Source of the DNA: Phragmites australis
Taxonomy: Eukaryota; Streptophyta; Magnoliopsida; Poales; Poaceae
DNA: 64,000 bases
Reading direction: 5' to 3'
NCBI RefSeq assembly: GCF_958298935.1
Contig: NC_084939.1
Span: 21,193,501-21,257,500 of the forward strand
Each line of letters begins with the position of its first letter. The stretch's first letter is position 1. Of the stretch, positions 22,900 to 34,538 are shown one piece after another. Made by a program: the position numbers and the translations under genes. The notes below the pieces were generated by a model. It searched no databases. It saw only the letters and a program-made list of their open reading frames with translations, and was not told where the DNA came from.

Positions 22900-24517
22900 T
22901 GGAGTAACACTATATGGTCCACTGATCATCGAGTGATTTTTCAGAGAGTAATGCAGGGAAGCCTTGAAGAAAAACTAATCCACTGGATGATTCGATAATG
23001 TCACCAAAGTATTTATCGAAGCATTCCAGAGGTGGCCAAATGGGCAGTCCGGTCCAGCACGGTACGGGCCCATTAAGGCACAGCACCTTTAGGCCCGTTA
23101 GCTAAATATGTCGTTCTGTGCCGACCCACGTGCCGCGACTCCAGTCCAGACACAACCTACTTAAGACCGGGCCGTGCCATGCCAGCCCGTGACACAGGCT
23201 CGATGACTTTTTTTGGCTCCTCAGTCTGTAGAAAATTAGAAAAAATCACAAAAACTTCTTTTCACCGGAATCGAATACACGACCTTCTGCTTGAGAGTCA
23301 AACACACTACCAGCCGTTGTGCCGGCCCATCGTGCCGCAGCTCTGGCCCAGGCACGACCCAAGCCGTCGTGCCGTGCCGACCTGACCCGTTAGCCACCTT
23401 GCCGTGCCTAGGCCGGGCCAAACTGGTTATGCCTCGTGTTGACCCATTTGGCCCGGCTCACTTAGCCACCTTTAGAGCATTCATCAGATGTTTTGGTGAT
23501 CAAAAGATCATAAGAGCATTTTTCCAGAGAAGCAGTTTCGGCTGGAAGTTGACAAGTTACACTCACTGGATATTCCAGTGTGTACATTTGATGCTTATCG
23601 GATGATCCCCGATGATGTGGCCTGGCAACAACGGCTAGTTTTCTATTGCACTAATAAGATGTTTCTGTGTTAAGCAAATTGTTCTCTTTCTGTACATCTA
23701 GCGTTCATAATTTTTTTGGTCGAGGAGGCAACAACTAGTTTTTGGCGTTGGCTATATAAATAGACCTCAGTCTAACATTTGAGGGTGCTAGAGGTCAGAA
23801 GCATACACATACACTTGAAATGAGTTCTTGTCACCAAAATTTAGCATATTGAAGATCAAGGCATTAGCACAAGATTAAGGATTTAATTAATACTAGTTTA
23901 AGTCTTGTGTGCATCTACCTAAGTGATTAGCTTAGAATTGAATCAAGTGAGTGATTCACACTTGTTACTCTTGGTATTTGCTGACACCTAGACAATTTGT
24001 GGTGGTGTTGTCTTGCAAGACCCTCCGAGGAGGTTGTGGAGCGGCTACAAGTGTTGTGAGCGGTTGGAGTGCATTGTGCCGGAGTGGCAAAACATTACAT
24101 TAGTGGAGACAACACTGAGCATATGAGGTGAGGTCTAGTAGGAGACCCATTAGCATGTGAGGAGTTGTAACGGCTAGAGTCCTTTGAGTTGCTGGCCAGG
24201 GAGTTTGTCCCTTGTGAGAGACTCCAAGATGTACTAAGAGTGAGCGGCAACTTACCGATACTATAGGAAAAAATTATGTCGAGTTTGCATTCTCTCTACC
24301 CTCTACATTCTGCATTTATCTTTTCTAGAATCATCATATGTAGATTGCAGTATTGGTTATGAGGGTGCAAAATTTTGTTGCGGTAGAATAGAAACACTAG
24401 ATAAACTTTGTCACTTTTAAATAGAAATTAATTTAGGTTTATCTTATTAAAATTGGCTAATACTTTTAGAATCCCTAATTCACCTCCCTCTTAGCTTGGG
24501 TATCACCGATCCTTACA
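22900..24517 (+). mobile_element. Old LTR remnant (family N), left edge uncertain
   Basis: Ends TCACCTCCCTCTTAGC...CCGATCCTTACA at 24,517, the kind of C-rich terminus seen in grass LTRs. Contains CACTGGATATTCCAGTG-type motifs (23,558) and a TATATAAATAG box (23,753). Similar in design to LTR X at 28,210. A hAT MITE is inserted at 23,027. No target duplication or left end identified. No coding. Confidence 0.5.
23027..23474. mobile_element. hAT-type MITE
   Basis: Left end CAGAGGTGGCCAAATGGGC; right end is the complement of TAAAGGTGGC followed by GGGCCAAATGGG. Flanks AAGCATTC (23,019-23,026) and GAGCATTC (23,475-23,482) agree in 7 of 8 bases, the hAT duplication length. The interior is unusually GC-rich, with repeated GCACGGC/GGCCC phrases. 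448 bp, no coding. Confidence 0.7.
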
Positions 24518-25472
24518 CTAATGTGTGAAGTTTCAATCGATAATTAGTTTTCCTATTATTTCGTTTTGCCTTGGCTATTTGATTTCTAGCTGCATGGATT
24601 GCCATAGTTATTTGAATTTATGTTTCAATGGACTGGCCGAATGTTTAGGGGCCGGACTTTCCGTCAAGCTCTTCTAAAGCTAATGCTATAAATGCTAACT
24701 AAAAGTTCATGCTTGATAACAAAATGATATACTTTTCAGATGTTAGGGGGAGCGACAATGTTCTAGTCCATATCAACATAGGACCCCATACTAGTCATCC
24801 TAAAATACACTTTCCAACGAAGCCCCTTTTCCTTGACCTCTTCCAGACAATCCTTGATGCACAATATGGATCAGCCTTTTCAGCCAGTTGGAAAATAAAC
24901 ACTTTGGATCACCCTTGGAGGTTTGTACGTAATACGAGAAATTGTGATTTACTTCCTCCGAGCCAATTGGACCTCACCCTCTAACCGGCGCAGAAGTCCA
25001 ATATTTCTTCTCAACTCAGTACCAGAGATGACATTAGTGACCGACCTAAAACAAAAATAGCTAGGTGTCCCACTTGTTAAGGTAAGGATGTCATATAGGC
25101 TTAGTATATATGACGAATCACTGTAAAATGAAAAATTACCCGATATTATATGCACCCTCTAACTGTAAGAATGATCCATTCTTGCATGACACCCCTAAAG
25201 TATTAAAACCAGACGAAATATCTCCTTAGGCCAATCCACCTCAGTTTCATCCTAAATGGTGTTTACGTGTACCTCATTTTTTTTGGCATCCTAGGTAAAT
25301 TAAGCTTACATGCCAAACAATCATCAAATCACAAACAAAAAAATACGAGTTACAAGGACTAATATTAGAGGCTGACAGGCCGCGACTTCGGTGGAGAGAT
25401 GGGAAAGGGAGAGATGGTGATGTGGTGCAAAACCGAGGCAATCTGGCACAAAACGAGGGTGGATTGGCATGG
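24518..25472. other. Spacer without a recognised gene
   Basis: One 91-codon open stretch (24,709-24,984, +) matches nothing I know and has no promoter that I can see. I treat it as unsupported. Confidence 0.45.
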
Positions 25473-25475
25473 GGT

Positions 25476-25748
25476 CACTACTAAAAAACCTTAAACCCAG
25501 ACCATCATATTAGTCAGTTTAATTGATTGTGATGATGGTTATCACACTCGGTTCTTTGCTCTATGAGTGACTTAGAATTACCCAGTCGGTTTCTAAGCAA
25601 ATATCACAATTAGTTCTGAGTGAAAACCGACTATCTTTTTTCTAGTCGGTTCTTATATAGAACCGACTGTCGCCTAAGTGCCATCGGTTCGGAAAGTGAG
25701 TGTAATAGTGGTTTCAAACCGATTGCACTTGGGCTGATTGTAGTAGTG
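25476..25748. mobile_element. CACTA-type MITE
   Basis: Starts CACTACTAAAAAACC and ends GATTGTAGTAGTG, flanked by a perfect 3 bp duplication GGT (25,473-25,475 and 25,749-25,751). Subterminal repeats of the form AGTCGGTTCT/AACCGACT occur in both orientations. 273 bp, no coding. Confidence 0.88.
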
Positions 25749-25751
25749 GGT

Positions 25752-26258
25752 GTATTATGCCTGGATCCAATACTTAGGGCTGTGTCGTGTCTGGTAGTGA
25801 AGTTGAATGATGAAAATCGGATTTCTATGATAGTTGGAGGGAGAAAAAAACAGACTTCAAATAAATGCAGTGGTTTTTTGTTTTATTTTTGGGAAAATCC
25901 ACAATTTTCTAAACTTTGTATGTGTAGGGAAATATGTTATGCATACTTCCACCGTTCCTCTCAAGCTCAATTACCCCCCCCCCCCCCTTGGTTCACCTCT
26001 GCCAACAGATCTTAGCCCTCACTTATCATGTAAACTATTGGTGCCTGACTTTCAAGCGATGACTTGGTATGTCTATTAGGACCTAAGAATTCTCTATCTC
26101 CTTAATTGATCGGCAGAGCTCCTTCGTTTTTAACTCAAAAAAGACTTAGCATGTCTATTATGTCTAAGTCTCTAGAAAGTTACACCATAAATTTGAAACA
26201 TAAATATCTGAAACATAGGAGATAGTTGAAACTGAAACATGCACAGACATGAAAAGAC
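25752..26258. other. Spacer without a recognised gene
   Basis: Contains a poly-C tract at about 25,974-25,988. No supported gene. Confidence 0.45.
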
Positions 26259-26261
26259 ATA

Positions 26262-26509
26262 CTCCATTTTTTTTACAAGGTGCAATTTGACTTGGCGCGG
26301 TCTTCTAAATTTAGCTTTGACCGTAAATTTCTCTTCAAATATCTTGCTACTAATTAAAAGATCCTAACCATAGGAATGTACCTTGAAATACAATTCTAGT
26401 GGTAACACTTGTGTGCCACTAAAGTCATGTATACCTAGTCTAGTTGGTCAAAAGTTATAGAGTTTGATCTTTAAATACGTGCGCGCCTTATAATTTTGAG
26501 TGGATGGAG
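26262..26509. mobile_element. Stowaway-type MITE
   Basis: CTCCATTTT at the left and the complement of CTCCATCCACTC at the right, followed inward by ACAAGG / CCTTATAATTTTG. TA on both sides (26,260-26,261 and 26,510-26,511), as for Tc1/mariner-derived Stowaway elements. 248 bp. Confidence 0.75.
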
Positions 26510-27301
26510 TAATATAAGCAACAAAGTCATGCTGAGAGTGGGGTTATTTTGGTGAAAGGAAGGTTGGAGCTGTTCTAGTTCATTGCAAGTCGAAAGGCAT
26601 AATGTACAAAGGAAAAAAAAAACAAGTTGAACCCATTGGTGCGCCTCAAGATACGGCAAATACAGAAACAGCAACAATGATTTCAATTCTAAACTAGTGA
26701 AGGTTCAAGAAAAAATAGTAACATGTTGTAAAATATAGCAAGCACAATAAGAGAGGTATAGCTAAATGATTGAAACTGCTAAAAACTGATTGTAAAGTTG
26801 TTCCTATTTGTGGAACTGAAATGAATCACTCTGACAATAAAGAAAAATCATCATTGGTAGCGTTGGTTCTTCGCACGAGCGTTGGTTCTCAATGTACTAA
26901 TTAAGTGTAGCAGATCCATCTTCAGTCCGAACCTTCTATTCCTCAAAATTGAAACCTGTAGTGCACGAATCTGAAATGCATAATACATTACAAGGAGTGT
27001 CTACTGAAAGGCAAACAAACTTGAGATACTTGGCCAAATCTCATAATATCTAATTATTCCAAAGCTGGACAAATATTCTACGTACTTAAGTGTAGCTACA
27101 GTGAAACTTCGATTAACTACAGGTTAACATATTATGGAAGGCAGTTCATTTAAACTTGCAAATCCATTTTTTTTTTCGTTTTCCATTTCAACCCACCACA
27201 TGTTGTGAAGAGTTTCACTATCTACATTTGTCCAACATTCACTATTATCCCAAGGAACTTAGGGGTTTCTTCATCAACTATATCTTGCTTTCTATCCCAT
27301 G

Positions 27302-27508
27302 TCAAAGCAAATTGCAGAAATATAAAGAGTGTGAGTAGTGAAGTCGGAGCTTATTTATGTTAAATTTGTTCAGGAACTTCAAAACATTTAGGACTGTCTC
27401 ATCAACCACTTCACATTTGACTTCTACTATCCGAAGATGTTCAGATATTGCAGCTGATCTCTCAATTGGATCGGGGATTCCTTTTATTTCAACTTTACTT
27501 TTAGGCCC
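27302..27508 (-). pseudogene. F-box gene, last exon (FBD domain)
   Basis: After a TTGCAG acceptor it reads GPKSKVEIKG, SAAISEHLRIVEVKCEVVDE and TVLNVLKFLNKF: the FBD domain found at the C-terminus of plant F-box and BRCT-related proteins. Ends with TGA at 27,304-27,302. The last dozen residues are atypical and could be read-through beyond a lost stop. Confidence 0.83.
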
Positions 27509-27540
27509 CTGCAACAGTTGCATGTTTATAAGATATATAC

Positions 27541-27702
27541 CTTGCAAAACAGTTGAAGTGTGAGTTTCTCTAAAACCGGTGAATGTTCAAGAATGCATTC
27601 TAGTGCACTGAAATCAGCAGGCACACACCAATATTCATTGAGTAGCGAAGTCCTCAAATTGCTAAACGTGGGACACCATTTCAAGTCCCTTCTGAAAATA
27701 AA
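27541..27702 (-). pseudogene. F-box gene, middle exon
   Basis: Exactly 54 codons between a CAG acceptor (27,705-27,703) and a GTATAT donor (27,540). Reads FIFRRDLKWCPTFSNLRTSLL, the LRR segment before the FBD domain, then ADFSALECILEHSPVLEKL. Confidence 0.85.
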
Positions 27703-27935
27703 CTGGACATATCGCAACCCAAAAGATCAATACATTGTTATTGTTAACATGATGATTTTCTCTAACAAGATGAGCATGCACATGATGATTTGAGAAACCC
27801 ATCTAGGGTCGATGCATCCAGTACACCTATCTAAGCGTGTCACCTGTGAAATTCCCACGATGGCTGTAGATACTTCAACATAAACAATGGGTGTTGTATT
27901 ATATAAAGGAGTGAAAAAGAAAAGTGTAAGCATAC

Positions 27936-28204
27936 CGTATTGGACAGAGCTACAAGTGCCAAGTTCTTAGCTATAGATAAACCCTGAAGAAGAACACATG
28001 TATCATCTTCTTCTATGTCATGGCAACCTTGGCAGTCCAAATCATCACAACTCCCAGAGGTAGTACGGCTGCACGAGTTAGAACAGAAAACATGGATTGT
28101 AACAACTGCCTCTACTAGGGACGGCATTCTCTCAAGCACAGCAGCCCTTTCAAAAGCTTCATCGAGCCACAGTGAAGCAAGATTCGGGGCATGAATGCTA
28201 GTGC
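27936..28204 (-). pseudogene. F-box gene exon 1 continuation beyond the insertion
   Basis: Reads FRTSIHAPNLASLWLDEAFE, then AAVLERMPSLVEAVVTIH and a Cys/Asp-rich loop, ending NLALVALSNT before a GTATGC donor (27,935). In intact relatives these residues follow the SIADCN block directly. Here 6.3 kb of transposon separates them. Confidence 0.85.
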
Positions 28205-28775
28205 GGAAAGTGAGAAACTAAGTAGAGAAGCATCTTGATTTGCATGTGATGAGGTATTGATAAAGTTAATGTTTTTTGAACTTGATTAGCATGTGTTTGT
28301 GGATACTTGTTCTTGTTCAAGTCTAACTTGAGTTGACGGTGTTTAGAATTGGCGAATTCTTATCTGTAAAAAAAAATTACACACACCGGAAGTTTCGGTG
28401 TGAACATCGGATGTTCCGGTGTTCACCAAAAGTTCCGGTGTGAGTAGTGTATACTCGCTGGACTATTTCTTGCAGAGAATAATTTTTTGAACGAAATTAG
28501 AGATCAATGCACCACAAGTTCCAGTGAGTGTGGTGGCTATACCAGAGGGTATTACCAGAGCATTTTCAGTGCCGAAGCAAAAATGAAAACAAACATCGCA
28601 TGGTCCAGTGATAGATTTTGAGAGCATCGGAGTATTTTCTGCGGAGAGGAGATTTTTTATGCCAAGTTTGATTATGTATGCCGGATAGTTCGGTGCTGTA
28701 ATTGTGAACACTAGAGAATGCACCGGACATTTTCTTGCAGAGAGGTTGCAAAAGGGTGGTTCGGTGGATTGGCAC

Positions 28776-30222
28776 TGTCGGAGGGTGAACTCCTGTCGCA
28801 GGGATCCTGGGGGACCCCTTTTTTAGAGATTCGGCCGGGGGGATGATCCTGAATATGTTCACCGGAGAAATAAATGGGTATGAATGCGATGGCCGGTGGG
28901 GTAGAATGATCTAATGCGGAAAGGAGTAAACGCGCTGGTGTTTAGACAGGTTCGGGCCGCACGGGGGCGTAACACCCTACTCCTGTATGGATATTATAAA
29001 TGCCTTGAGGATGTCCCTCAAGGATGTTGCTGGTTACAAGGATGTTTGTCTATCTTAGAGCCTAGGGCTCTTTGTTCTTCGACCTGTGTGTAGCCGCCGG
29101 CTTTGGGTACTCTCGATCTACCCTTCTCTGCTTGTGAGCAATTGTTTCGTCTTCTCAGGCCTGTCTTTTTTCCCACACTTTCTCTCTTCTGTGCCGCCGG
29201 CTACTTTAAATACCCGCCGGCAGCAACGTGCCCCGAACGGGAGGGGGGCACGAGTTTCGAGACACCATAAATGGAAAGGGCGTCATCATTACCTCTGGGC
29301 GAAGTGACCGGGGGTGGAAAATGCGTCCCACGCCTGGTCATCCGTCACCATAAATGCACTGACAATGGACGCCGTGGAGAGGGCCCACCGGGCAGCCGCA
29401 GAGCGGCCCAGCGTGCCCGCCCTGTATTGTTTCCCTGCCACAGCAGCGCGGCAGACGGAACGCCTCGGCCCTTACGACGTTATCCCGAGACAGGTCGGAT
29501 GGCACGGGATGGGACCCGTGCATTCAATGACCCCACACCCTTCTGCCAGAACGTGATAGGAACTGACACCGAGCGCGGCGGGAGCAGTTGGAGGTGACAG
29601 GTCACGCACGCTCTTTAAGTGCAGCCTCGGGCCTTTGACTGGCTGACACCTCATCGGTGGGCCCCTCGGGGGCCACTGTCAGGGGGCTCTCTGGGTCGTC
29701 GGGGAACCGAGTGCTCGGGGGTCACCGTATACCTTCCCGAGCACTCTCTCCCGAGAATGCCCTTTCTTGTCCTCGGGGAACCGAGTACTCGGGGTTACTG
29801 TTCACTTCCCCGGGCACTCTCTCCCGGGCACACTTGCACAGCTCCTCGGAGGACCGAGTGCTCGGGGGCTGCCGCACGCAACCCTGAGCACTCTCTCCCG
29901 GAACTTCCTTCAGTGGGTCCTCGGGATACTTGCGTGCCCAGGGGGCACGTTTCTCCCGATACTTAGCTTTCTTGACCGTCGGGGGACTCGGGTGCTCGGG
30001 GGCCACCGTATACCTTCCCGAGCACTTTCTTCCCGGCACTTAGACTTCGTAGATCATCGGGGAACTTGGGTGTTCGGGGACCACCGACCGTGACCCCGAG
30101 CGCCCTCTCCCGGTACTTAATCTTTTTTACCTTGCGGAGGAGACTCCGTGGGATGGTGCCACGTGGCGGACTGCTGGACTGGCCTCGGGATTCGGGGACC
30201 CCCGGTTCCTAATACACCGACA
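28776..30222 (-). mobile_element. Gypsy-like solo LTR C, nested in X
   Basis: TGTCGGAGGG (28,776) to CACCGACA (30,222), perfect 5 bp duplication GGCAC (28,771-28,775 and 30,223-30,227). Same family and orientation as A and B. TATA-type box on the - strand near 29,210. 1,447 bp, no internal region. Confidence 0.93.
29690..30120 (-). repeat. U3 tandem hairpin repeats of LTR C (6 units)
   Basis: Six units with GTGCTCGGGG / CCCGAGCAC-type arms. The fourth is shortened and has lost its second arm. Confidence 0.8.
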
Positions 30223-31148
30223 GGCACACACCAGATTATTCGGTGATGGACATGAAATCACCAGAAGCTTTCACCGAACCTTTTCTTGCAGAGAGCAAAA
30301 ATTTCCTGAAATAGATAGTGTTACACTCACCGGATAGTCCGGTGTTCAGGAGCAGAACACACTGGAACATTCGGTGTTCATGTTTTCTGCAAAATATGCT
30401 CTGAGTTGAAGTTTTTTATTTTTTGCTAACCTGAAGATGTTTTGGAGTGTGAAGAAATGTATTTGCTTGTTTTAAGGTGTGCAGGTGACGGATGCAACTT
30501 GGCGATCGACGGCGGTTGATCGGGGCTAAGCGGGTGCTTGGTGCCGAACGATGAAGGAGGGCCGGACGGAGTCAAAAGTGATCCTAGCTGTATATATGAA
30601 GGTCAAGCAAAGCATGAAACAGATGATAAAGATGACATGTTGACAAAGTCAAGCGAAGGGGATGTCGGTGCAAGTGACAAGGCGGCTCGAGGGATCGGAA
30701 GCGAGAGACACTTGCCGGCAGTTAAGATCGCAAGACGGAGGACACGTGTCATCATCGGAGCACTTCCTTCAGGTGGAAGCAAGTGACGGCTAGTCACGCT
30801 TTGAGAAGCGTGCTAGGGTTTCATGGTTTGGCCTCAAAGCCGTGGGAGGAATGCAGGAGTATGTGGCACCATCGCGAAGCTTGCATCGAGGCAAAGCTAA
30901 GTCATAAAGACGTCGTGACAGTCTGATGAATGGAGAAGAAAATAGACTAAAATGTCCTCGGTGGTAGGTAGAAGTGTACTACAAGAGAGATGTATTTTGG
31001 AAAAAAGCTAAGAAACTTAGGGTCAAATTTCCTAGACCTACAAATAGAGGGGTAAGACTATAGGAGAGAATAAACCAGCAATTTGAGCCTCTTGTGCCAC
31101 CCATATGAAGCATTATGCTAGAGTTTTAGAGCAGAGAAGGATAGGTGC

Positions 31149-31402
31149 TGTCAGTGGAAGAACACCGTAAGCAGGGATCCCGAGGGACCCCCTTTGAGAT
31201 TTGACCGGGGGGCTGGTCCTGGATCTACCTCGTATGTGGGGTTAATGCGTGTGTATCGGACTTAGGCGGGACGAATGATCGTCGGCTAGTAGGAGTAAAT
31301 GCACCAAGGATTTAGACAGGTTCAGGCCGCACGGAGGCGTAATACCCTACTCCTGTGTGTCTAGTGTGTTATTAATGCTCTTGGAATGCCTTTCTCTGGA
31401 TG
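31149..31402 (-). repeat. Truncated 3' LTR of element D
   Basis: About 250 bp that align closely with 32,829-33,082. Homology stops abruptly after TTTCTCTGGAT, marking the deletion junction. Confidence 0.85.
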
Positions 31403-32808
31403 CCTCCCGGGCGCTCGTGTGTACGCTGAAATGCAACCAAGAGTCCCCATAGTTGGTGGTGTCCAGGGTAGGACTGACCAGGCCGAGCACCGACAGCCTG
31501 CTCCTGGGGTCTATGCGGTCCCGACCACTCATGCTCGAGCAGTAGGATTACCCGAGAACCCCAGAGGCTCGGTAATGCTCGGGGTACTGCCATGCTGGTC
31601 GGGCACCACAACCCATCATAAAGGACCTAGGTCATCCATCGCCGCCTGTGCGGTACACCGACTACTGTTTGTCTTTGTTGTTTCGGAAAAGCGAACACGA
31701 GGGTGGGGTTTTGCGCGCGAGGAGATTGCCTCGCCGAACTGATTAGCATACGAGGGTTCCAAGATTAACTCCGGAATAATAGTACATTGCGTATGTATGA
31801 CTGGAAATTCACACGACTTTAGCGACTTATCGAGTTGGTGTTAGCCTTTCGGCCGACCAGGCCAGGAAAGGGTAGATGCCCCGAGCTCAGGGCGCTCGGG
31901 GACATGAATTCCCCTGCTCAGAGCGCTTTAGCCCCCAGGTCGTCCTTTTAGCACCCGAGCACTGCAAACCCGGCAATGAAAATAGGGGTTAGGCGGTCCC
32001 GATCACTCATGTCCGAGCGGTAGGATTACCCGAGGACCCCAGAGGCTCGGCATTTCTCTGCAAGCTTAAATAGGCAAGGTTCTTTACTTGGTGCGCTCTG
32101 TCAGTGCGGTACTCATTACAGCTTGCTCTCGTTTTTGACCCGTGACCTCTCGAATGCCCGGACCGGCGAAGTGTATAGACAGAGATACGACCAAGAGGTC
32201 CCATGGTTCAGTGGTGTTTGGGTCGGGACTAACCAGGCCGAGCACCGACAGCCCGCCCCCGGGGACTAGGCGGTCCCGACCACTCATGTCCAAGCGGTAG
32301 GATTACCCGAGAACCCCAGAGGCTCGGTAGTGCTCGGGGTATTGCCACAGCAGTCGGGCACCACAGCCTACCACAACAGACTTAGGTCAGCGATCATTGC
32401 CTGTGCCGCATACCGACCGGCATCCGTTTTTATTAGCGGGAAAATGAGAGAGAGCGTGTTTTTCTCGCACGAGTTGAGCATCTCACCAAGCAGACTAACA
32501 TATGGATTCTAGAGGAAAAACTCAGAATAAGAGCGACATGGGTGTATATTAATGATTTATACAGAAGTGACGAAAATAAATAGCAAGTGCTAACTTACGT
32601 GGTTGGGCCCCACTGGGCCTAGCGCCGTTATCCCGGACGCAAGGGGGTGCTGTGAGAACCGGCTGTCGGTGCCACTGAGGATGAGCAGGAGCCGGGGCCT
32701 CCTGTGCCACGTTTTCCATCTCCTCATTGGAGTCCGGATCAGCGCGTTGAAGATGATGTCCATCCGCCATCTTTTTTGCAAACAGAAGGTGGATTCAGGG
32801 ATGCAACC
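31402..32808 (-). repeat. Internal region of element D with long direct repeats
   Basis: A 73-codon open stretch on the - strand (32,770-32,549, MADGHHLQ...) is placed where gag should begin but is soon closed. The remainder has direct repeats: 31,440-31,670 aligns with 32,205-32,420, and a core GCGGTCCCGA..CACTCATG...GGATTACCCGAG occurs three times (31,512, 31,991, 32,268). Confidence 0.7.
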
Positions 32809-32826
32809 CCCCTACCTAGCGTGCCA
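32809..32826 (-). other. Primer-binding region of element D
   Basis: Two bases after the LTR end the - strand reads TGGCACGCTAGGTAGGGG. This resembles the TGGCGCGCCAGGTAGGGG context common to many grass gypsy-type elements and fixes the orientation of family A-E as -. Confidence 0.7.
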
Positions 32827-32828
32827 GT

Positions 32829-33896
32829 TGTCGGTGGAAGAACACCCCAAGCGGGGATCCTGAGGGACCCCTTTGAGATTTGGCCGGGGGCTGGTCCTGG
32901 ATCTACCTCGTATGTGGGGTTAATACGTGTGTATCGGACTTAGGCGGGACGAATGATCGTCGGCTAGTAGGAGTAAATGCACTAAGGATTTAGACAGGTT
33001 TAGACCGCACGGAGGCGTAATACCCTACTCCTGTGTGTCTAGTGTGTTATTAATGCTCTTGGAATGTCTTTCTCTAGATCTCTGTGTTACAAGGTTTTTG
33101 GCCCTATCTATCAAGTCTTGAGCTTCTTCGCTTCGTCTCAGCCTCTAACTCCTGTCCCTCTTCTACGAAGTGCTCCCCCCTTTTATCCTACCGGGGGGGG
33201 GGGGGGAGGCCCTCCAGGGCGTGCCCAGAAAGAGGGCACAAGTTCCCGTAAAATAAATGGAAAACAACCATCGTGGGTCTACAGTTGATGTTACAAAGGG
33301 TTGAAAATGCGCCCCTCGGACGGTCCCATCGGTCTTTACGCCCCAACTTTAGCAGGTCCAGGGGGGGCCCACCGGCCAGCCTCTGAATACCCTATCTTGT
33401 CCGTCTGGTCGGAGTAGGTCTGACACGGTCTGATGCAACGGGGCGATAGTCGATAAGCCTTAAGCCCATTGAAGATATCTTCAAGCTGTCTGTCTTTTAT
33501 GGGCTCCGTGAAGGGATATGCGATGGGACCCGCCGTATTAATTGTTCCCACGCCTTCCTACCAGGCGATGGTAGGGACTGACGTACTCAGTACGACAGAC
33601 GTGGGGGGGAGTGGTTGGATGTGACCGGCCATGCTCTCCCTTAAATGCAGCATTGGACCTCCCACCAATCGACACCTCATCGTGGAGTCCTTGCGGGGTC
33701 CACCGGCAAGGGGCTTCTTGGGTCCTCGAGGAACTCTGAGTACTCGGGGACCAACTGTTTTTGGTCCCGAGCACCCCCTCCCAGGCTTGACTTTCCTCGG
33801 GCCCTCGGGGAGATGGTCCCCGAGGGAGGGCGCCATGTGGCACCGCGCTGTCCTGGCCTTGGGACTCGGGGACCCCCGGTTCCTATATCACCGGCA
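32829..33896 (-). repeat. 5' LTR of element D
   Basis: 1,068 bp. Only one hairpin unit remains in U3 (about 33,715-33,795) against five or six in A, B, C and E, which explains the shorter length. It carries a poly-G run at 33,189-33,207. Confidence 0.85.
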
Positions 33897-34538
33897 GGTG
33901 CTTAACCTGCATAATAAGTGAGATTTTTAAGAGGAAAATCTGAGTAATAAAGTTTATTTTGTTTTATATGCTTATTCGTCTCCTTCTAGTTTCCCTCTCC
34001 TAGTTCCCTTGATTTGTGTGCAAGATTTTCTTCTTCAGTGTTGATTTTTAGTTTTCGTTTTGAACTAAAATTTTAACATCGTGAGAGGTTGTTCTTCTTG
34101 ATGCTAAAGCATAAAATTCACATACACATACATATTTAAATAAGATCTTGAATTCTTTTGCCTTTAGACCATCATTTTGGAAATCTTCTTCATTTAGTGT
34201 TCATCTCTTGTTTATTGAGTGATTTTTTCTCAAGATTTAACCTTTGTGTGGATATGAGTCATGAATTAGTTAGTTATAGAATCTAGTGTTCGATTCTAAA
34301 TATGAGACCCAATTTTTATTGAACCTTCTAGTTTAATTTTTTATCTTTCTTCGAAATTTCTAGATAGATGTAGTTTTTCTGCTGCGTATTTATATTACGT
34401 TATACTATGATTCTCTTGTAGAAATGTGTTAAGTGTTCGAATAGAAGAAGATTATCAATTTCGGGGAAAAAAATTCTTGAGAGATCTATTCACCCTCTCT
34501 CATGCTATTCTCGAAGCTACATAAAGTCCAACAGGAAT

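Larger units (their letters stand above)
31149..33896 (-). mobile_element. Internally deleted gypsy-like element D, nested in X
   Basis: The whole unit is bounded by TGTCAGTGG (31,149) and CACCGGCA (33,896) with a perfect 5 bp duplication GGTGC (31,144-31,148 and 33,897-33,901). Reading on the - strand: complete 5' LTR (33,896-32,829), primer-binding region, short gag start and repeat-rich internal DNA, then a 3' LTR truncated to its last 250 bp (about 31,402-31,149). The pol genes and the rest of the 3' LTR are deleted. It is the only member of this LTR family here that keeps internal sequence. Confidence 0.9.
28210..34533 (+). mobile_element. Old LTR element X inserted in the F-box gene, with two later insertions
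   Basis: Begins GTGAGAAACTAAG and ends GTCCAACA. Candidate target duplication GGAAA (28,205-28,209) with GGAA at the right (one A lost, 34,534-34,537). Without insertions C and D it is about 2.1 kb, non-coding, and aligns with the solo LTR at 3,423-4,877 in opposite orientation. It holds repeated CACCGGA...TCCGGTG motifs near both 28,386-28,440 and 30,330-30,390, a promoter-like CTACAAATAGAGGG (31,038) and a terminus rich in CACCCTCTC. Interpreted as a solo LTR. Confidence 0.78.

Noticed and set aside
24709..24984. 91-codon frame as a gene
   Set aside because: No recognised domain, signal peptide, promoter or relative in the window.
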